Positions 1-7,364 of a stretch of DNA of 12,905 nt are shown here, in pieces; the first letter of the stretch is position 1; each line of letters starts with the position of its first letter. The DNA comes from Anaerolineaceae bacterium. Lineage in GTDB: Bacteria; Chloroflexota; Anaerolineae; Anaerolineales; Anaerolineaceae. The stretch covers positions 1 to 12,905 of the forward strand of contig DAIEPS010000027.1 in assembly GCA_027348305.1 (NCBI GenBank). Direction: 5' to 3'. Position numbers and translations under genes: made by a program. Below the pieces are notes generated by a model. That model saw nothing but the letters and a program-made list of their open reading frames with translations, ran no database searches and was not told the origin of the DNA.

Positions 1-579
1 GGAAAGGATTGCATCCTCACGGCATATGCCAATGGTTTGAACCACGGCATATGTGCTGCTTACGAGTCTCACGGCTTTAAGGTTGAGAAATTCCACTATC
101 GTATGCAGATGGATTTCACCGCGCCCTACCCGGCGCCTGAGTGGCCGGCGGGGTTCACCCTCTCCCCGGTCACCTCTGCGGATGAACGCGACCTGCACGC
201 CTTGATCACAGACGCATTTGATTGGCAGGGTGTTCAGCCGCTCTCCTTCGAAGATTGGTACAAGCAGATCTTCAGAGGCGGAAGATATGATCCCGAGAAG
301 TTCCTGATGCTGCGACGTGAGGGCAATCTGGTCGGCGCAGCCATTTGCTACGATGAAGGATCGCGCATCTGGCTTAAGGAATTGGCCGTTTCAAAAGAAC
401 TGCGCGGACAGGGGGTCGGATCTCTGCTTTTGAAACAGGTCTTTGCCCTGGCCGGGCAGCGCGGAATCCCCACCGTGGCGCTTGGCGTGGTGTCGCTCAA
501 CCCCAAGGCCGTAGGTTTCTACGAGCGCAGCGGCATGAGTCGCACCCGTGAGTTCGTTCAATACCATCGTAAGGCGTGA
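1..579 (+). CDS. GNAT family N-acetyltransferase, tandem-domain, 5' truncated by window edge
   Basis: The frame is open from base 1, so the gene begins outside the window; the TTG at 37 is internal. The first ~35 visible codons look like the tail of one GNAT domain (the YESHGF loop and a final strand reading YRMQMDF). A complete second GNAT domain follows: an ELAV strand, the acetyl-CoA pyrophosphate-binding loop RGQGVG at bases 403-420, and the C-terminal N-x-x-A-x-x-F-Y-x-x-x-GM motif near codons 167-179. Proteins with two GNAT repeats transfer an acyl group from acyl-CoA to an amine; mycothiol synthase is one known example, but the substrate here cannot be read from sequence. It probably acts in the cytoplasm, as no membrane segment is visible. 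A 117-bp gap separates it from the next gene on the same strand. The family call is firm; the specificity is unknown. Confidence 0.86.
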   Translation, partial: GKDCILTAYANGLNHGICAAYESHGFKVEKFHYRMQMDFTAPYPAPEWPAGFTLSPVTSADERDLHALITDAFDWQGVQPLSFEDWYKQIFRGGRYDPEKFLMLRREGNLVGAAICYDEGSRIWLKELAVSKELRGQGVGSLLLKQVFALAGQRGIPTVALGVVSLNPKAVGFYERSGMSRTREFVQYHRKA

Positions 580-652
580 TCGAATCCTCAGCTATTCTTG
601 AGTGGGGCTGGTTGTAAACTGCAACTTATGTTGGTTGGCTCCGTATAAATAG

Positions 653-668
653 TGGCGTTTTAGCGCCA
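653..668. promoter_or_regulatory. Short inverted repeat in leader upstream of the CPBP gene
   Basis: A TGGCG/CGCCA inverted repeat with a 6-base T-rich spacer lies 28 bases before the ATG at 697. A TATAAA box sits just upstream at 644-649, but no good -35 is visible 16-18 bases before it. It could be an operator or a leader hairpin. The evidence is only the symmetry and position, so this is weak. Confidence 0.25.
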
Positions 669-696
669 AAATTCAAGTTAACAGGGATTCTTCGAA

Positions 697-2256
697 ATGA
701 AAAAGTCACTCACCACCACCTCAGCCAACCTTCTCTACCTGGTGACCATGCTCCTCGTCATCATCGTTGGCTCCATCATCCAAACACTTAACCTTTCATT
801 GGGATTGATCGCCACCGAATTGGTTTTGATCGCCCTGCCAGCCATCCTCTTCTTGCGCGCAAGAAAAGTGCCGCTCAAAGAAGGCTTGCGCCTCAACCGC
901 ATCAGCCTGCCCGTGGCCGTGGTCAGCCTGCTCCTCGGGGTTTCGACCTACCTGTTCAGCGTCTTGATCGAGTTGGTCATGGCCAAACTCACCGGCCTTC
1001 CCTCCGTGGATCTCTCACAGGCCACCATGCCGCAAAGCACCTTGCAGTACGCGTTGTATTTCGCGGCCATCGCCATCTCCGCGCCGATCTGCGAAGAACT
1101 GCTCTTCCGCGGTGCCATCCAGGGATCGTACGAACAGCGCAAATCCGCGTGGTTTGCCATTGCCGTACCCGCGCTGATGTTTGCCTTTTACCACTTCCGC
1201 CTTACGGGTTTGCCTGGCCTGCTTCCGGTAGCTTTTTTGATCGGATACGTTGGCTGGCGCTCCCGCTCCACTTTCAGCACCATGCTGCTCCATTTTGGCA
1301 TGAACGCCTCCGCGGCAACCATCACCATCCTTGCGCTCAGCGGCAGCAAACTGCCTGAGACCCTCTTCAGCAACTATTGGATCCTTGGAAGCGGATTGGC
1401 GGTGACGCTTGTTCTGCTGTTCATCTTCATCCGCTTGCAGCCCAAACCCGAAGCTTATGAACCTGTCGAAGAAGCACCCGCGAGCTGGATCAAGAAGTAT
1501 TGGACGCTGATCGTGGCTGGCATCCTCTATGCCGTCGTGGTTGGCGCCACCCTGGCCGCCCAGTTATCAGGGGCCACCGCCAGCACGGACCTCAAATTCC
1601 TTCCTCCTAAGATCACCGAACCGGTTGAGAGCCGCTACCAGGCGGTCAACCGCGCCGGGGACGAGGTCGGTGAGATGGATTGCACCATCACCCCTCACGG
1701 CGAGACCTTCAACCTAACCTGTGACAGCGAGATCAAAGCCTATGAGGTCAAAAAAGACAACAGCACCTGGATCGATGAAGGTCATACAGCCAACTTGAAT
1801 GTCACCTGGAGTTCTGCATTTGATCTTTTGGAGTATTACTACGAGATGACAAACATCCATGGCGCCGGTTTTTCTTATGCGGTCAAAGATGGCAGCCTGG
1901 TGATGACGACCAACACAGGTGATGAAAACATAACTGTTCTTCCTGAGAAATACTTGATGGATTTTGAGTGGGCCTGGAAAGTGAGCGCTCTTGATGGTTC
2001 TGATGGGCTCTTCTATAAATCGCCTTATGTCTACCCATTACGCTGGGATAATGAGGCGCAAAAGAGTGTCACCCTCGTTCAGGATGAGGTCATCCATATT
2101 GCCGGTGAGGAAACCCTCACCCTGCCTGCCGGCGAGTTCAAGGCCTGGAAGGTTACCCTTGGCAGCCAGACTGCCTGGTACGCGCTGGATGACAAGTTCG
2201 GTCCCCGCCCCGTCCAATTTGACGACGGCATGCTGGTCTATTCCTTGATGAAGTAG
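697..2256 (+). CDS. CPBP-family intramembrane metalloprotease with C-terminal extracytoplasmic domain
   Basis: A 519-residue membrane protein. Several hydrophobic helices fill residues 10-250. The three CPBP (Abi/CAAX protease and bacteriocin-processing) motifs are intact: EExxxR at 133-138, FxxxH at 162-166 and HxxxN at 199-203, which supply the glutamates and histidines expected to bind the catalytic metal. The family cleaves prenylated or small peptides within the membrane. After a short acidic linker (250-265) comes one more membrane helix (about 268-290), then about 225 residues without hydrophobic helices, predicted to lie outside the cytoplasm. That part alternates short strand-like segments and ends in a PAGEFKAWKV...AWYALD pattern reminiscent of DUF3108-like beta-barrel domains. 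A usual CPBP protein is 200-300 residues, so this is a clear extension or fusion. The ATG has AGGGA 9 bases upstream. Protease family is well supported; the substrate and the C-terminal domain assignment are inferred. Confidence 0.88.
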   Translation: MKKSLTTTSANLLYLVTMLLVIIVGSIIQTLNLSLGLIATELVLIALPAILFLRARKVPLKEGLRLNRISLPVAVVSLLLGVSTYLFSVLIELVMAKLTGLPSVDLSQATMPQSTLQYALYFAAIAISAPICEELLFRGAIQGSYEQRKSAWFAIAVPALMFAFYHFRLTGLPGLLPVAFLIGYVGWRSRSTFSTMLLHFGMNASAATITILALSGSKLPETLFSNYWILGSGLAVTLVLLFIFIRLQPKPEAYEPVEEAPASWIKKYWTLIVAGILYAVVVGATLAAQLSGATASTDLKFLPPKITEPVESRYQAVNRAGDEVGEMDCTITPHGETFNLTCDSEIKAYEVKKDNSTWIDEGHTANLNVTWSSAFDLLEYYYEMTNIHGAGFSYAVKDGSLVMTTNTGDENITVLPEKYLMDFEWAWKVSALDGSDGLFYKSPYVYPLRWDNEAQKSVTLVQDEVIHIAGEETLTLPAGEFKAWKVTLGSQTAWYALDDKFGPRPVQFDDGMLVYSLMK

Positions 2257-2270
2257 GTCTTATGAAAAAC

Positions 2271-2323
2271 AGTAATGAGTAGTCAGTAATGAGGAAAACC
2301 TCATAACCTGATTACTCATTACT
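2271..2323 (-). terminator. Long imperfect hairpin made of 7-bp units; terminator of the leftward operon
   Basis: Arms 2271-2294 and 2299-2323 pair over about 24 bases with few mismatches around an AAAA loop. Read on the minus strand the hairpin is followed by a run of five T before position 2264, as in an intrinsic terminator for the oxidoreductase operon. On the plus strand the T-tract is poor, though it may also stop the convergent CPBP transcript. The arms consist of degenerate heptamers such as AGTAATG/AGTAGTC, and heptamers continue to 2340. Confidence 0.6.
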
Positions 2324-2340
2324 AATCCCTGATCACTGAC
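2271..2340. repeat. Degenerate heptamer repeat between convergent genes
   Basis: A 7-base period is visible: agtaatg, agtagtc, agtaatg on the left, then tgattac, tcattac, taatccc, tgatcac in the opposite orientation. The block fills almost the whole 86-bp gap and reaches the stop codon of the minus-strand oxidoreductase gene. A related block lies at 7515-7541, next to the pyrH stop codon. Both share GATTAGT followed by RAT on the minus strand. Confidence 0.6.
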
Positions 2341-2342
2341 TT

Positions 2343-3854
2343 TTATATGTCGATTATCTTTATTGCGACTTTGTAAGCAGCCGGCAGCACATTGTTGATC
2401 CCGCCGCCGCTTTCGCTTTGCGCGCCGATGAACCACAACCCCTGCACAGGCGTCTTGTGCGGGATCTTCCAGGCGTTCATGACCGGGGCCAGCCCGCCAA
2501 ACGCATGATGATCGAGATGGGTTAGCTTGCGGAAGTCCACCGGGGTCAAGACCCGTTGGGAGACAATGTGGCTGCGCAAGCCAGGCATTTTCTTCTCGGC
2601 GTACTCCAACAGCTTGTCGGCGTACTTTTCTTTATCGGTTTCCCAATCACCTGAGGCGAGTATGTCAGGGCAGATGGTATAGATGGTCAGCGCGTGTTTG
2701 CCTTTTGGTGCCATCCCAGGCGATCTCAGACTTGGGAAGTGAACCACAAACCCGGCCGCGCCTTCGTGATAAAGCCCTTGTTTGGCGCGGACAACTTCTC
2801 CTTCGATATCGTAGGAGCCATAGAAATAAGTGCAGACCGTATGCAGTGCATCCGAGGGGTCGTAATTCACCCCCAGGTGGATCATGAACACGGAATCCAT
2901 CAGCGGGATGGTGATCACTTTGTCAGTAAAGCCATCCGGCAGGCAATCTGGGGGCAGGAGTTTCGTGAAGAGTTCTTTTGCTCCCCCCGAGGCGATGACC
3001 TGATCGCATTCGTGGAGGGTACCGTTCTGGTCTATGACTCCGCAAGCTTTTCCGTCTTTGACCACGATCTTTTCAATTGCACACTGTGTGTTTATCTTTC
3101 CGCCTGCGGATTCAATCTCGTCGGCCATGGCCTTGATCAGCGTCTTTAATCCGCCGATGATCGAATAGAAGCGGGTCATCTCAGCGTTCCTTGCCAGTTG
3201 CGTGGGCATGCGCTTTTCGAAGGTGATCTCACCGTTCAAGGTGAAGATTCCGAGCCCGGGGAATTTGGAAGGTGGGGTATAGAAATCTGCCAGGATGGAC
3301 ATGAACACGCACTTCAATTTTTCAGACTTGAAGTAGTGCCCCATCAACTTTTCCGCGCTCCAGTTCATTTTGGGCAAAAATGGCAGCAGTGTCAGGTAAA
3401 AGGCAATTTTGGTCCCCAGGCCTTCACTTTCCATTCTGCCGCCCAAGGTCACAAGACGTGTGAAGCGCACATAATCCTTCCAGTAGGCATTCAGCCCGGC
3501 GGACTCTTCAGGGAACATTTGTTTAAGAAGGTCCATACGCCAGTGGATACCGCCGTATTCTTCAGGCACCCTGATCTTGAAGTCGGGGAAATCATATTCG
3601 CGTTCATCGTGCACCAGTTGAAGTTTTTCGAGTACTCCCAATTCGTCTAGGATCCTGCCAAGGGGTTCATGTTTGTCGAAGCCCTCAACCACCAGTTGCC
3701 CGTAATCCCACTCGAAGCCGTCAGCTTCCATGCCGCCGGTGACCCCGCCAATCCGCGCGGATTGTTCAAAGATCTCCACCTGGCAGCCCTTTTTTGCCAG
3801 GGTAAGGCCTGCGGTCAACCCGGCAATACCGGAACCAATGATAGCTATTTTCAT
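2343..3854 (-). CDS. CrtI-like FAD-dependent oxidoreductase (phytoene desaturase / retinol saturase type)
   Basis: A 503-residue flavoprotein. The N-terminus carries the dinucleotide-binding GSGIAG loop (residues 7-12) with the ribose-binding acidic residue E30, followed by the GGVTGG flavin-contact motif (36-41). The C-terminus has the FAD-binding segment GLWFIGAQSESGGG...P followed by a final helix (about 472-503), as in CrtI, CrtN, prolycopene isomerase and retinol saturase proteins. Its length is typical of that family. Such enzymes desaturate, saturate or isomerise long polyene or isoprenoid chains, often at the membrane; the substrate here is unknown. No other carotenoid gene is visible, so a pigment role is not supported by context. 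Its ATG overlaps the stop of the symporter gene upstream by 4 bases (ATGA), implying translational coupling. It is the last gene of the leftward operon. Confidence 0.85.
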   Translation of the reverse strand: MKIAIIGSGIAGLTAGLTLAKKGCQVEIFEQSARIGGVTGGMEADGFEWDYGQLVVEGFDKHEPLGRILDELGVLEKLQLVHDEREYDFPDFKIRVPEEYGGIHWRMDLLKQMFPEESAGLNAYWKDYVRFTRLVTLGGRMESEGLGTKIAFYLTLLPFLPKMNWSAEKLMGHYFKSEKLKCVFMSILADFYTPPSKFPGLGIFTLNGEITFEKRMPTQLARNAEMTRFYSIIGGLKTLIKAMADEIESAGGKINTQCAIEKIVVKDGKACGVIDQNGTLHECDQVIASGGAKELFTKLLPPDCLPDGFTDKVITIPLMDSVFMIHLGVNYDPSDALHTVCTYFYGSYDIEGEVVRAKQGLYHEGAAGFVVHFPSLRSPGMAPKGKHALTIYTICPDILASGDWETDKEKYADKLLEYAEKKMPGLRSHIVSQRVLTPVDFRKLTHLDHHAFGGLAPVMNAWKIPHKTPVQGLWFIGAQSESGGGINNVLPAAYKVAIKIIDI

Positions 3855-5203
3855 TCAGCCTCCTTTCCAGCTTCCATCACTTTGATCTTCTCTAGTACCT
3901 GCTCGTACTTCTTTTTATTAAGCGGATAGATCAATAAAACGATATTGGCAATCAGGATGAAAATGCCAGGCAAAACGCCGATCAATAGACGTATTCCCAT
4001 GGCAGATTGGGCGGATTGCACAGCATCAGGAACATAACCGAAAAGTTCAAGCCCTTGCCCGACCAGGAATCCTGCCAGCGCTCCGCCCAGGGCGATTACA
4101 AAGGTCCACACACTGTAATAAACCCCTTCACTGCGTCTGCCGGTTTCAGCGTAACCATGTTCCATGGTATCGGGCACGATCGCCCAGGGTGCGACATAAT
4201 GTGAGGCAAACCCTACACCCGCGAACGCCATCAAGATCAATGCCGGGACGTTGCCCAGTTGGTCTGCAATAAAGGCAAAAGTCAATACGGCTGCGAGGGT
4301 CAGCGTCATGCCGCTGATATAGGCGGTTTTCTTGCCAATTTTCTTGCACAACCATACCCAAAGGGGAATAGTGATCATGGTCATGATCAACAGGGTGATC
4401 ATCGCCATGGTTACCGAATCAGCGTTGCCGATCAGATACTTATAGTAATAGATCAGCATGGACTGCATGATCGCCACAGCGGTGGAATTGGCAAACCAGG
4501 TCGTCAAGATCAAGAGATAAGGTTTATTTGAAAAAACATCCTTGAGGGAGCCGATGACATTTCCACTTTTTTGGCTTTCCAACACCTTGGGTTCCTTGAC
4601 GCTGAAGAATGTGATGATCAACGAAAGGGAAGCTAGAAATCCGAAAATGGCTGACATGCCGATGAAACCGGCAGTACGCCCGGCGAATAAAGCCATAATG
4701 GGCATGGCAGCCCCGGCACCCAGTAATGTGCCAATGACCGCAAATAATTGCTTGAACCCTGAGATGTTGGTGCGTTCATTGTAATCCGTGGTCATCTCAG
4801 GAAGCAGCGCATTGTAAGGAATATTCGTGAAGGAATAGACTGTGCAGAAAAAGATATAGGTCAGCATCGCCCAGACGAATTTACCGCTCTGGCTGGCAAT
4901 TTCAGGGTTGCGGAACATTAAGACAAAGGCTGCCCCGAATGGGATTGCGAAAAACAACAGGTAAGGGCGTCTGCGTCCCCAGCGGGATTTGGTCTTGTCT
5001 GAAAAATATCCAATGAACGGATCGATCACGGCATCCCAGATCTTGCCAACCAGCAGGGCAGTTCCGGCGATGGCCGCGCTGAGCCTTACCTCATCGGTCA
5101 GGAAGTTCATCAACCAGAAGGAGGTTAATGTGAAAAAAATACTGCTGCTGAATTCTCCAACGCCAAATCCCAGTTTTGATTTAAACGACAGTTTATTATT
5201 CAC
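3851..5203 (-). CDS. GPH-type (MFS_2) cation symporter
   Basis: About 450 residues and twelve hydrophobic segments. The N-terminal signature of the glycoside-pentoside-hexuronide:cation symporter family is present: KLGFGVGEF near residues 10-18, then KIWDAVIDPFIGYFSDK (54-70) and the basic loop RWGRRRPY (74-81). Known members import melibiose, xylosides or glucuronides with Na+ or H+; the animal member MFSD2A carries lysophosphatidylcholine, so sugar transport should not be assumed. I chose the GTG at 5203-5201 because GGAG lies 6 bases upstream and translation then starts directly at the conserved KLSFKSKLG block. A GTG at 5236 in the same frame would add 11 residues and overlap the upstream gene, without a visible ribosome site. 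It is 13 bases after the YhhN-like gene and overlaps the oxidoreductase by 4 bases. Confidence 0.87.
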   Translation of the reverse strand: MNNKLSFKSKLGFGVGEFSSSIFFTLTSFWLMNFLTDEVRLSAAIAGTALLVGKIWDAVIDPFIGYFSDKTKSRWGRRRPYLLFFAIPFGAAFVLMFRNPEIASQSGKFVWAMLTYIFFCTVYSFTNIPYNALLPEMTTDYNERTNISGFKQLFAVIGTLLGAGAAMPIMALFAGRTAGFIGMSAIFGFLASLSLIITFFSVKEPKVLESQKSGNVIGSLKDVFSNKPYLLILTTWFANSTAVAIMQSMLIYYYKYLIGNADSVTMAMITLLIMTMITIPLWVWLCKKIGKKTAYISGMTLTLAAVLTFAFIADQLGNVPALILMAFAGVGFASHYVAPWAIVPDTMEHGYAETGRRSEGVYYSVWTFVIALGGALAGFLVGQGLELFGYVPDAVQSAQSAMGIRLLIGVLPGIFILIANIVLLIYPLNKKKYEQVLEKIKVMEAGKEAE

Positions 5204-5214
5204 ATTGAACTCCG
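5201..5214 (-). promoter_or_regulatory. Ribosome-binding site that sets the symporter start
   Basis: On the minus strand CGGAG (5214-5210) is followed by six bases and GTG (5203-5201). This spacing is good, and the site falls just after the stop codon of the upstream gene (5219-5217), favouring this start over the in-frame GTG at 5236. Confidence 0.6.
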
Positions 5215-5216
5215 TT

Positions 5217-5885
5217 TTAAGAAATGAAGTAGGCACAGCTTAATGCGATCAATAATTGCCCACCGGCATAGCAGATCGGGCCGACCGTGAACTTGCCAGG
5301 TTTATAGAACCTGTGCATGCCGTATTCAACATCCCCCAGGAAAAGCATCAAACTGCCTGCCGTTACGAGGACAGCCGCAGTTAGTGGAAAAAATCCTCCA
5401 GAGAGAGTGGCAATGGCGCGTGTTACCATGAAGGGCATGAACAAGCCGTAGATCATGACAGGCAATTTGTATTTGCCAAGACCTTTCCAGTAAAGTGACA
5501 TCAGCAGGATATAGATAAAAATAAAAATCAGGCCTATTAGAATATCCTGCCGGTGGAACCCATTATTAAAACGGGTATAGGTGACGGCATATTCAAGGTA
5601 TGCCACGATGAAACAGGCAATCCCGGCATAGAAGATTTTGTCATTGTTCATGTCGATATTAAAAATATCAGCCGCAAAACAGAGCCCTAATCCGATCAGG
5701 ATCCAAACTGTGTAGGTTGAATTTGTATTCCGGTCAAGAAGACTTAATGCTGCAATGCCGATCGACAAAAAGGTCGTCAGGGGTTGAATCCATGAAGTCA
5801 GTTTCAGATTTTCGCGGTTGCGCGCGATCAGATAGATGACAATCAGAATAATGTTCACCGGAACGAGAAAAAGGTGAAAGGGCAT
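5217..5885 (-). CDS. YhhN/TMEM86 family membrane protein, lysoplasmalogenase-like
   Basis: A 222-residue, almost entirely hydrophobic protein with about eight membrane helices, the usual size for YhhN/TMEM86. Family hallmarks are seen in order: QPLTT at 34-38, GLGLCFAAD at 65-73 with an acidic residue (D73) in the helix, GSLMLFLGD at 177-185 with D185, and YAGGQLLI at 206-213. TMEM86 enzymes hydrolyse the vinyl-ether bond of lysoplasmalogens. The usual GD of the first acidic motif is AD here, so activity is not certain. AAAGGA lies 7 bases before the ATG. It is the first gene of a three-gene unit with a GPH symporter and a CrtI-like oxidoreductase. I am confident of the family and less so of the catalytic role. 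Confidence 0.8.
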   Translation of the reverse strand: MPFHLFLVPVNIILIVIYLIARNRENLKLTSWIQPLTTFLSIGIAALSLLDRNTNSTYTVWILIGLGLCFAADIFNIDMNNDKIFYAGIACFIVAYLEYAVTYTRFNNGFHRQDILIGLIFIFIYILLMSLYWKGLGKYKLPVMIYGLFMPFMVTRAIATLSGGFFPLTAAVLVTAGSLMLFLGDVEYGMHRFYKPGKFTVGPICYAGGQLLIALSCAYFIS

Positions 5886-5926
5886 ATTGAAATCCTTTCT
5901 GAAATCATGGAATGTAAGATTTATTA

Positions 5927-5955
5927 AGTATATAACGTCTTAAAAAAACAACTAA
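5927..5955 (-). promoter_or_regulatory. Putative promoter of the YhhN-symporter-oxidoreductase operon
   Basis: On the minus strand a TATACT -10 box (5932-5927) is preceded at 17 bases by TTAGTT (5955-5950), a poor -35. The stretch is AT-rich and lies just beyond the terminator of the permease gene, about 40 bases before the first ATG. Confidence 0.4.
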
Positions 5956-5956
5956 C

Positions 5957-5982
5957 AAAAAAGCCGGGTATAAACTCGGCTT
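5957..5982 (-). terminator. Intrinsic terminator of the TauE/SafE gene
   Basis: On the minus strand AAGCCGAG pairs with CCCGGCTT (one G-T or mismatched pair) around a 6-base loop and runs straight into six T. It lies 24 bases after the stop codon of the permease gene and separates it from the downstream operon. Confidence 0.8.
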
Positions 5983-6005
5983 CTGGAGATAGTGGTGAAA
6001 TGCAC

Positions 6006-6773
6006 TTACTTCAAAAAATACATCGCGATGCCGATCACGCCGAAAACGGTGCCGACGATGCGGTTAAGGATCTTTTCATCCACCTTGTTGACAATGCGCG
6101 CGCCGGCCAGTCCACTGGCCACGGCGGCAATGGCGATGATGATGCCGGTTCTAAAATCCACGTTGCCCTGAATGGCGTAGCCGATGGTGCCTGAGGCAGC
6201 GGTCATGGCCATGATCAAAGACGAGGTGCCAATGGCCAGCTTGGTGGGGTATTTGAGGATCACGATCAGCACGAGCAGGAACATCAATCCACCGCCCGCG
6301 CCGAAAAGTCCGCTGCTGATGCCCAGCAGCAACCCAATTCCGAAAGTGATCAGGCGGTTCTTGTGATTCATCTCAGACAAACGCACCTTTTCATTTTCGC
6401 GCTTCGGACGGTAGCTCTTCATCCACATCGAGATGGCCATGCCGATCATGAACAGGATGAACCCTTTGCTCATCAAATCGCTGGGCACAAACTCATTGGC
6501 CACCAGCGCTCCTGCCTGGGCGCCGATGATGGCGCCAACCGCCAGCCATAAAGCAGATCTGAGGTTGACGTTGCCGTGCCGGTAATAGGAATATGCCACC
6601 ACGAGCGGCGTGATCACATCCACGAAGAGACTGGTGCCGACTGCTATGTGCATGGGGAAGTTCAGGATGATGGTCAGGAGTGGAACAACCAGCAGCACAC
6701 CGCTGGCTCCGGTAATGCCGACCACCAGGCCGGTTGCCAGGCCGATAAGTATTTCTATTTCCAAAGGGATCAT
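6006..6773 (-). CDS. TauE/SafE (DUF81) family permease
   Basis: A 255-residue membrane protein with about eight helices in two homologous halves. Each half begins with a Gly-rich helix: GLVVGITGASG at 15-25 with AVGTSLF at 44-50, then GISSGLFGAGGG at 151-162 with AIGTSSL at 180-186. These repeated motifs and the length define the TauE/SafE family, whose studied members export sulfite, sulfoacetate or related organosulfur anions. No sulfur-metabolism partner gene is adjacent, so the substrate is open. The two halves are joined by a charged cytoplasmic linker (about 120-138). The ATG at 6773 has no convincing Shine-Dalgarno sequence, only GGAT about 14 bases upstream. The gene appears monocistronic, with its own -10 box and terminator. 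Confidence 0.87.
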   Translation of the reverse strand: MIPLEIEILIGLATGLVVGITGASGVLLVVPLLTIILNFPMHIAVGTSLFVDVITPLVVAYSYYRHGNVNLRSALWLAVGAIIGAQAGALVANEFVPSDLMSKGFILFMIGMAISMWMKSYRPKRENEKVRLSEMNHKNRLITFGIGLLLGISSGLFGAGGGLMFLLVLIVILKYPTKLAIGTSSLIMAMTAASGTIGYAIQGNVDFRTGIIIAIAAVASGLAGARIVNKVDEKILNRIVGTVFGVIGIAMYFLK

Positions 6774-6811
6774 GAAATTATTTTATCCAATATTGAGATT
6801 AATTAGGCGCT

Positions 6812-6817
6812 ATTATA
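6812..6817 (-). promoter_or_regulatory. -10 box (TATAAT) upstream of the TauE/SafE gene
   Basis: A consensus TATAAT on the minus strand lies 38 bases before the ATG at 6773. No matching -35 is found 16-18 bases further upstream, so this is only a partial promoter call. It sits in the divergent gap shared with the DinB-like gene. Confidence 0.45.
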
Positions 6818-6854
6818 CCGTGATAACAAGTGCAATATCCATACCGAAATGATG

Positions 6855-6882
6855 TAAAATCAGGGGAACTCTCAGACCGAGG
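6855..6882 (+). promoter_or_regulatory. Candidate -10 and ribosome-binding site of the DinB-like gene
   Basis: TAAAAT at 6855-6860 resembles a -10 box, without a clear -35. GAGG at 6879-6882 lies 7 bases before the ATG at 6890 and supports that start over the in-frame GTG at 6830, which has no ribosome site and would add 20 unconserved residues. Confidence 0.4.
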
Positions 6883-6889
6883 ATACGAC

Positions 6890-7318
6890 ATGGATGATTT
6901 TTCATTTGAAGCAGTGGTTAAGTGTTTGAAGAAGCAGTGGGGAACCTACGTGGAGCGCTACAACAAGTTATCCGCGGCAGAACAGCAGCAATACCTCGCG
7001 CGCCAGGGATACGCGCGCCTGGCTGATTTGGTGGCTCATGTGGCAGCCTGGTGGCAGCGCGGCATGCTGCTGATCATGGTCTATCAGCGCGATCCAGGTT
7101 TTCAGCCCCCCGATGTGGATGTGGATTCATTCAATGCCGAGGCAGTGGCGAGTGTCAAGTTCCTTTCTGAGGCTGAAGTGATCTCTCATTTTGATGCCGT
7201 GCGGCGTCAGATGCTTGAGCTGGTCAAAGGGCTAACTGAGGTTGACTTGCAAAGTGACGCGGTCAAACGCCAGTTCGGCATGGATGTGCTCGGCCATTAC
7301 CAGGAACATTTAATCTAA
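6890..7318 (+). CDS. DinB/ClbS-like four-helix bundle protein
   Basis: A 142-residue soluble protein, predicted mostly helical. It has the ClbS/DfsB-style segment QGYARLADLVAHVAAWW (39-55), with H50, and near the C-terminus HYQEH (136-140), giving H136 and H140. One early His plus a late HxxxH is the metal-binding triad of the DinB/YfiT superfamily. ClbS is a cyclopropane hydrolase giving self-protection against colibactin, but most relatives have no known function and no toxin genes are near. Translation is taken from the ATG at 6890 because of GAGG upstream. The protein ends two residues after the last His, slightly early for the family, so a small C-terminal loss is possible. It is a single gene followed by a large palindrome. 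The fold call is good; the function is unknown. Confidence 0.72.
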   Translation: MDDFSFEAVVKCLKKQWGTYVERYNKLSAAEQQQYLARQGYARLADLVAHVAAWWQRGMLLIMVYQRDPGFQPPDVDVDSFNAEAVASVKFLSEAEVISHFDAVRRQMLELVKGLTEVDLQSDAVKRQFGMDVLGHYQEHLI

Positions 7319-7329
7319 TAATCGAAGTT

Positions 7330-7345
7330 TGCTCGCGATGACAGA
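7330..7345 (+). repeat. Direct repeat copy 1 (TGCTCGCGATGACAGA)
   Basis: This 16-base unit recurs at 7452-7467 with one change (TGCTTGCGATGACAGA). The two copies flank the CCGCGG palindrome. The sequence recalls widespread bacterial intergenic repeats containing TGTCATCGCRAGC on the other strand. Confidence 0.5.
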
Positions 7346-7364
7346 GGGGGAAAGGTCGAGATCA

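Noticed and set aside
586..607. Short inverted repeat after the GNAT gene
   Set aside because: A 4-5 bp stem without a T-tract; too weak to call a terminator.
2694..3650. Two open frames of about 150 codons antisense to the FAD oxidoreductase
   Set aside because: No motifs, and fully covered by a gene with clear N- and C-terminal flavin-binding motifs.
5204..5236. Earlier GTG start of the GPH symporter at 5236
   Set aside because: It would overlap the upstream gene without a ribosome site, while GGAG six bases before the GTG at 5203 matches the family's N-terminal border.
6830..6889. GTG start at 6830 for the DinB-like protein
   Set aside because: No ribosome site, overlaps the promoter region, and the ATG at 6890 has GAGG at 7 bases.
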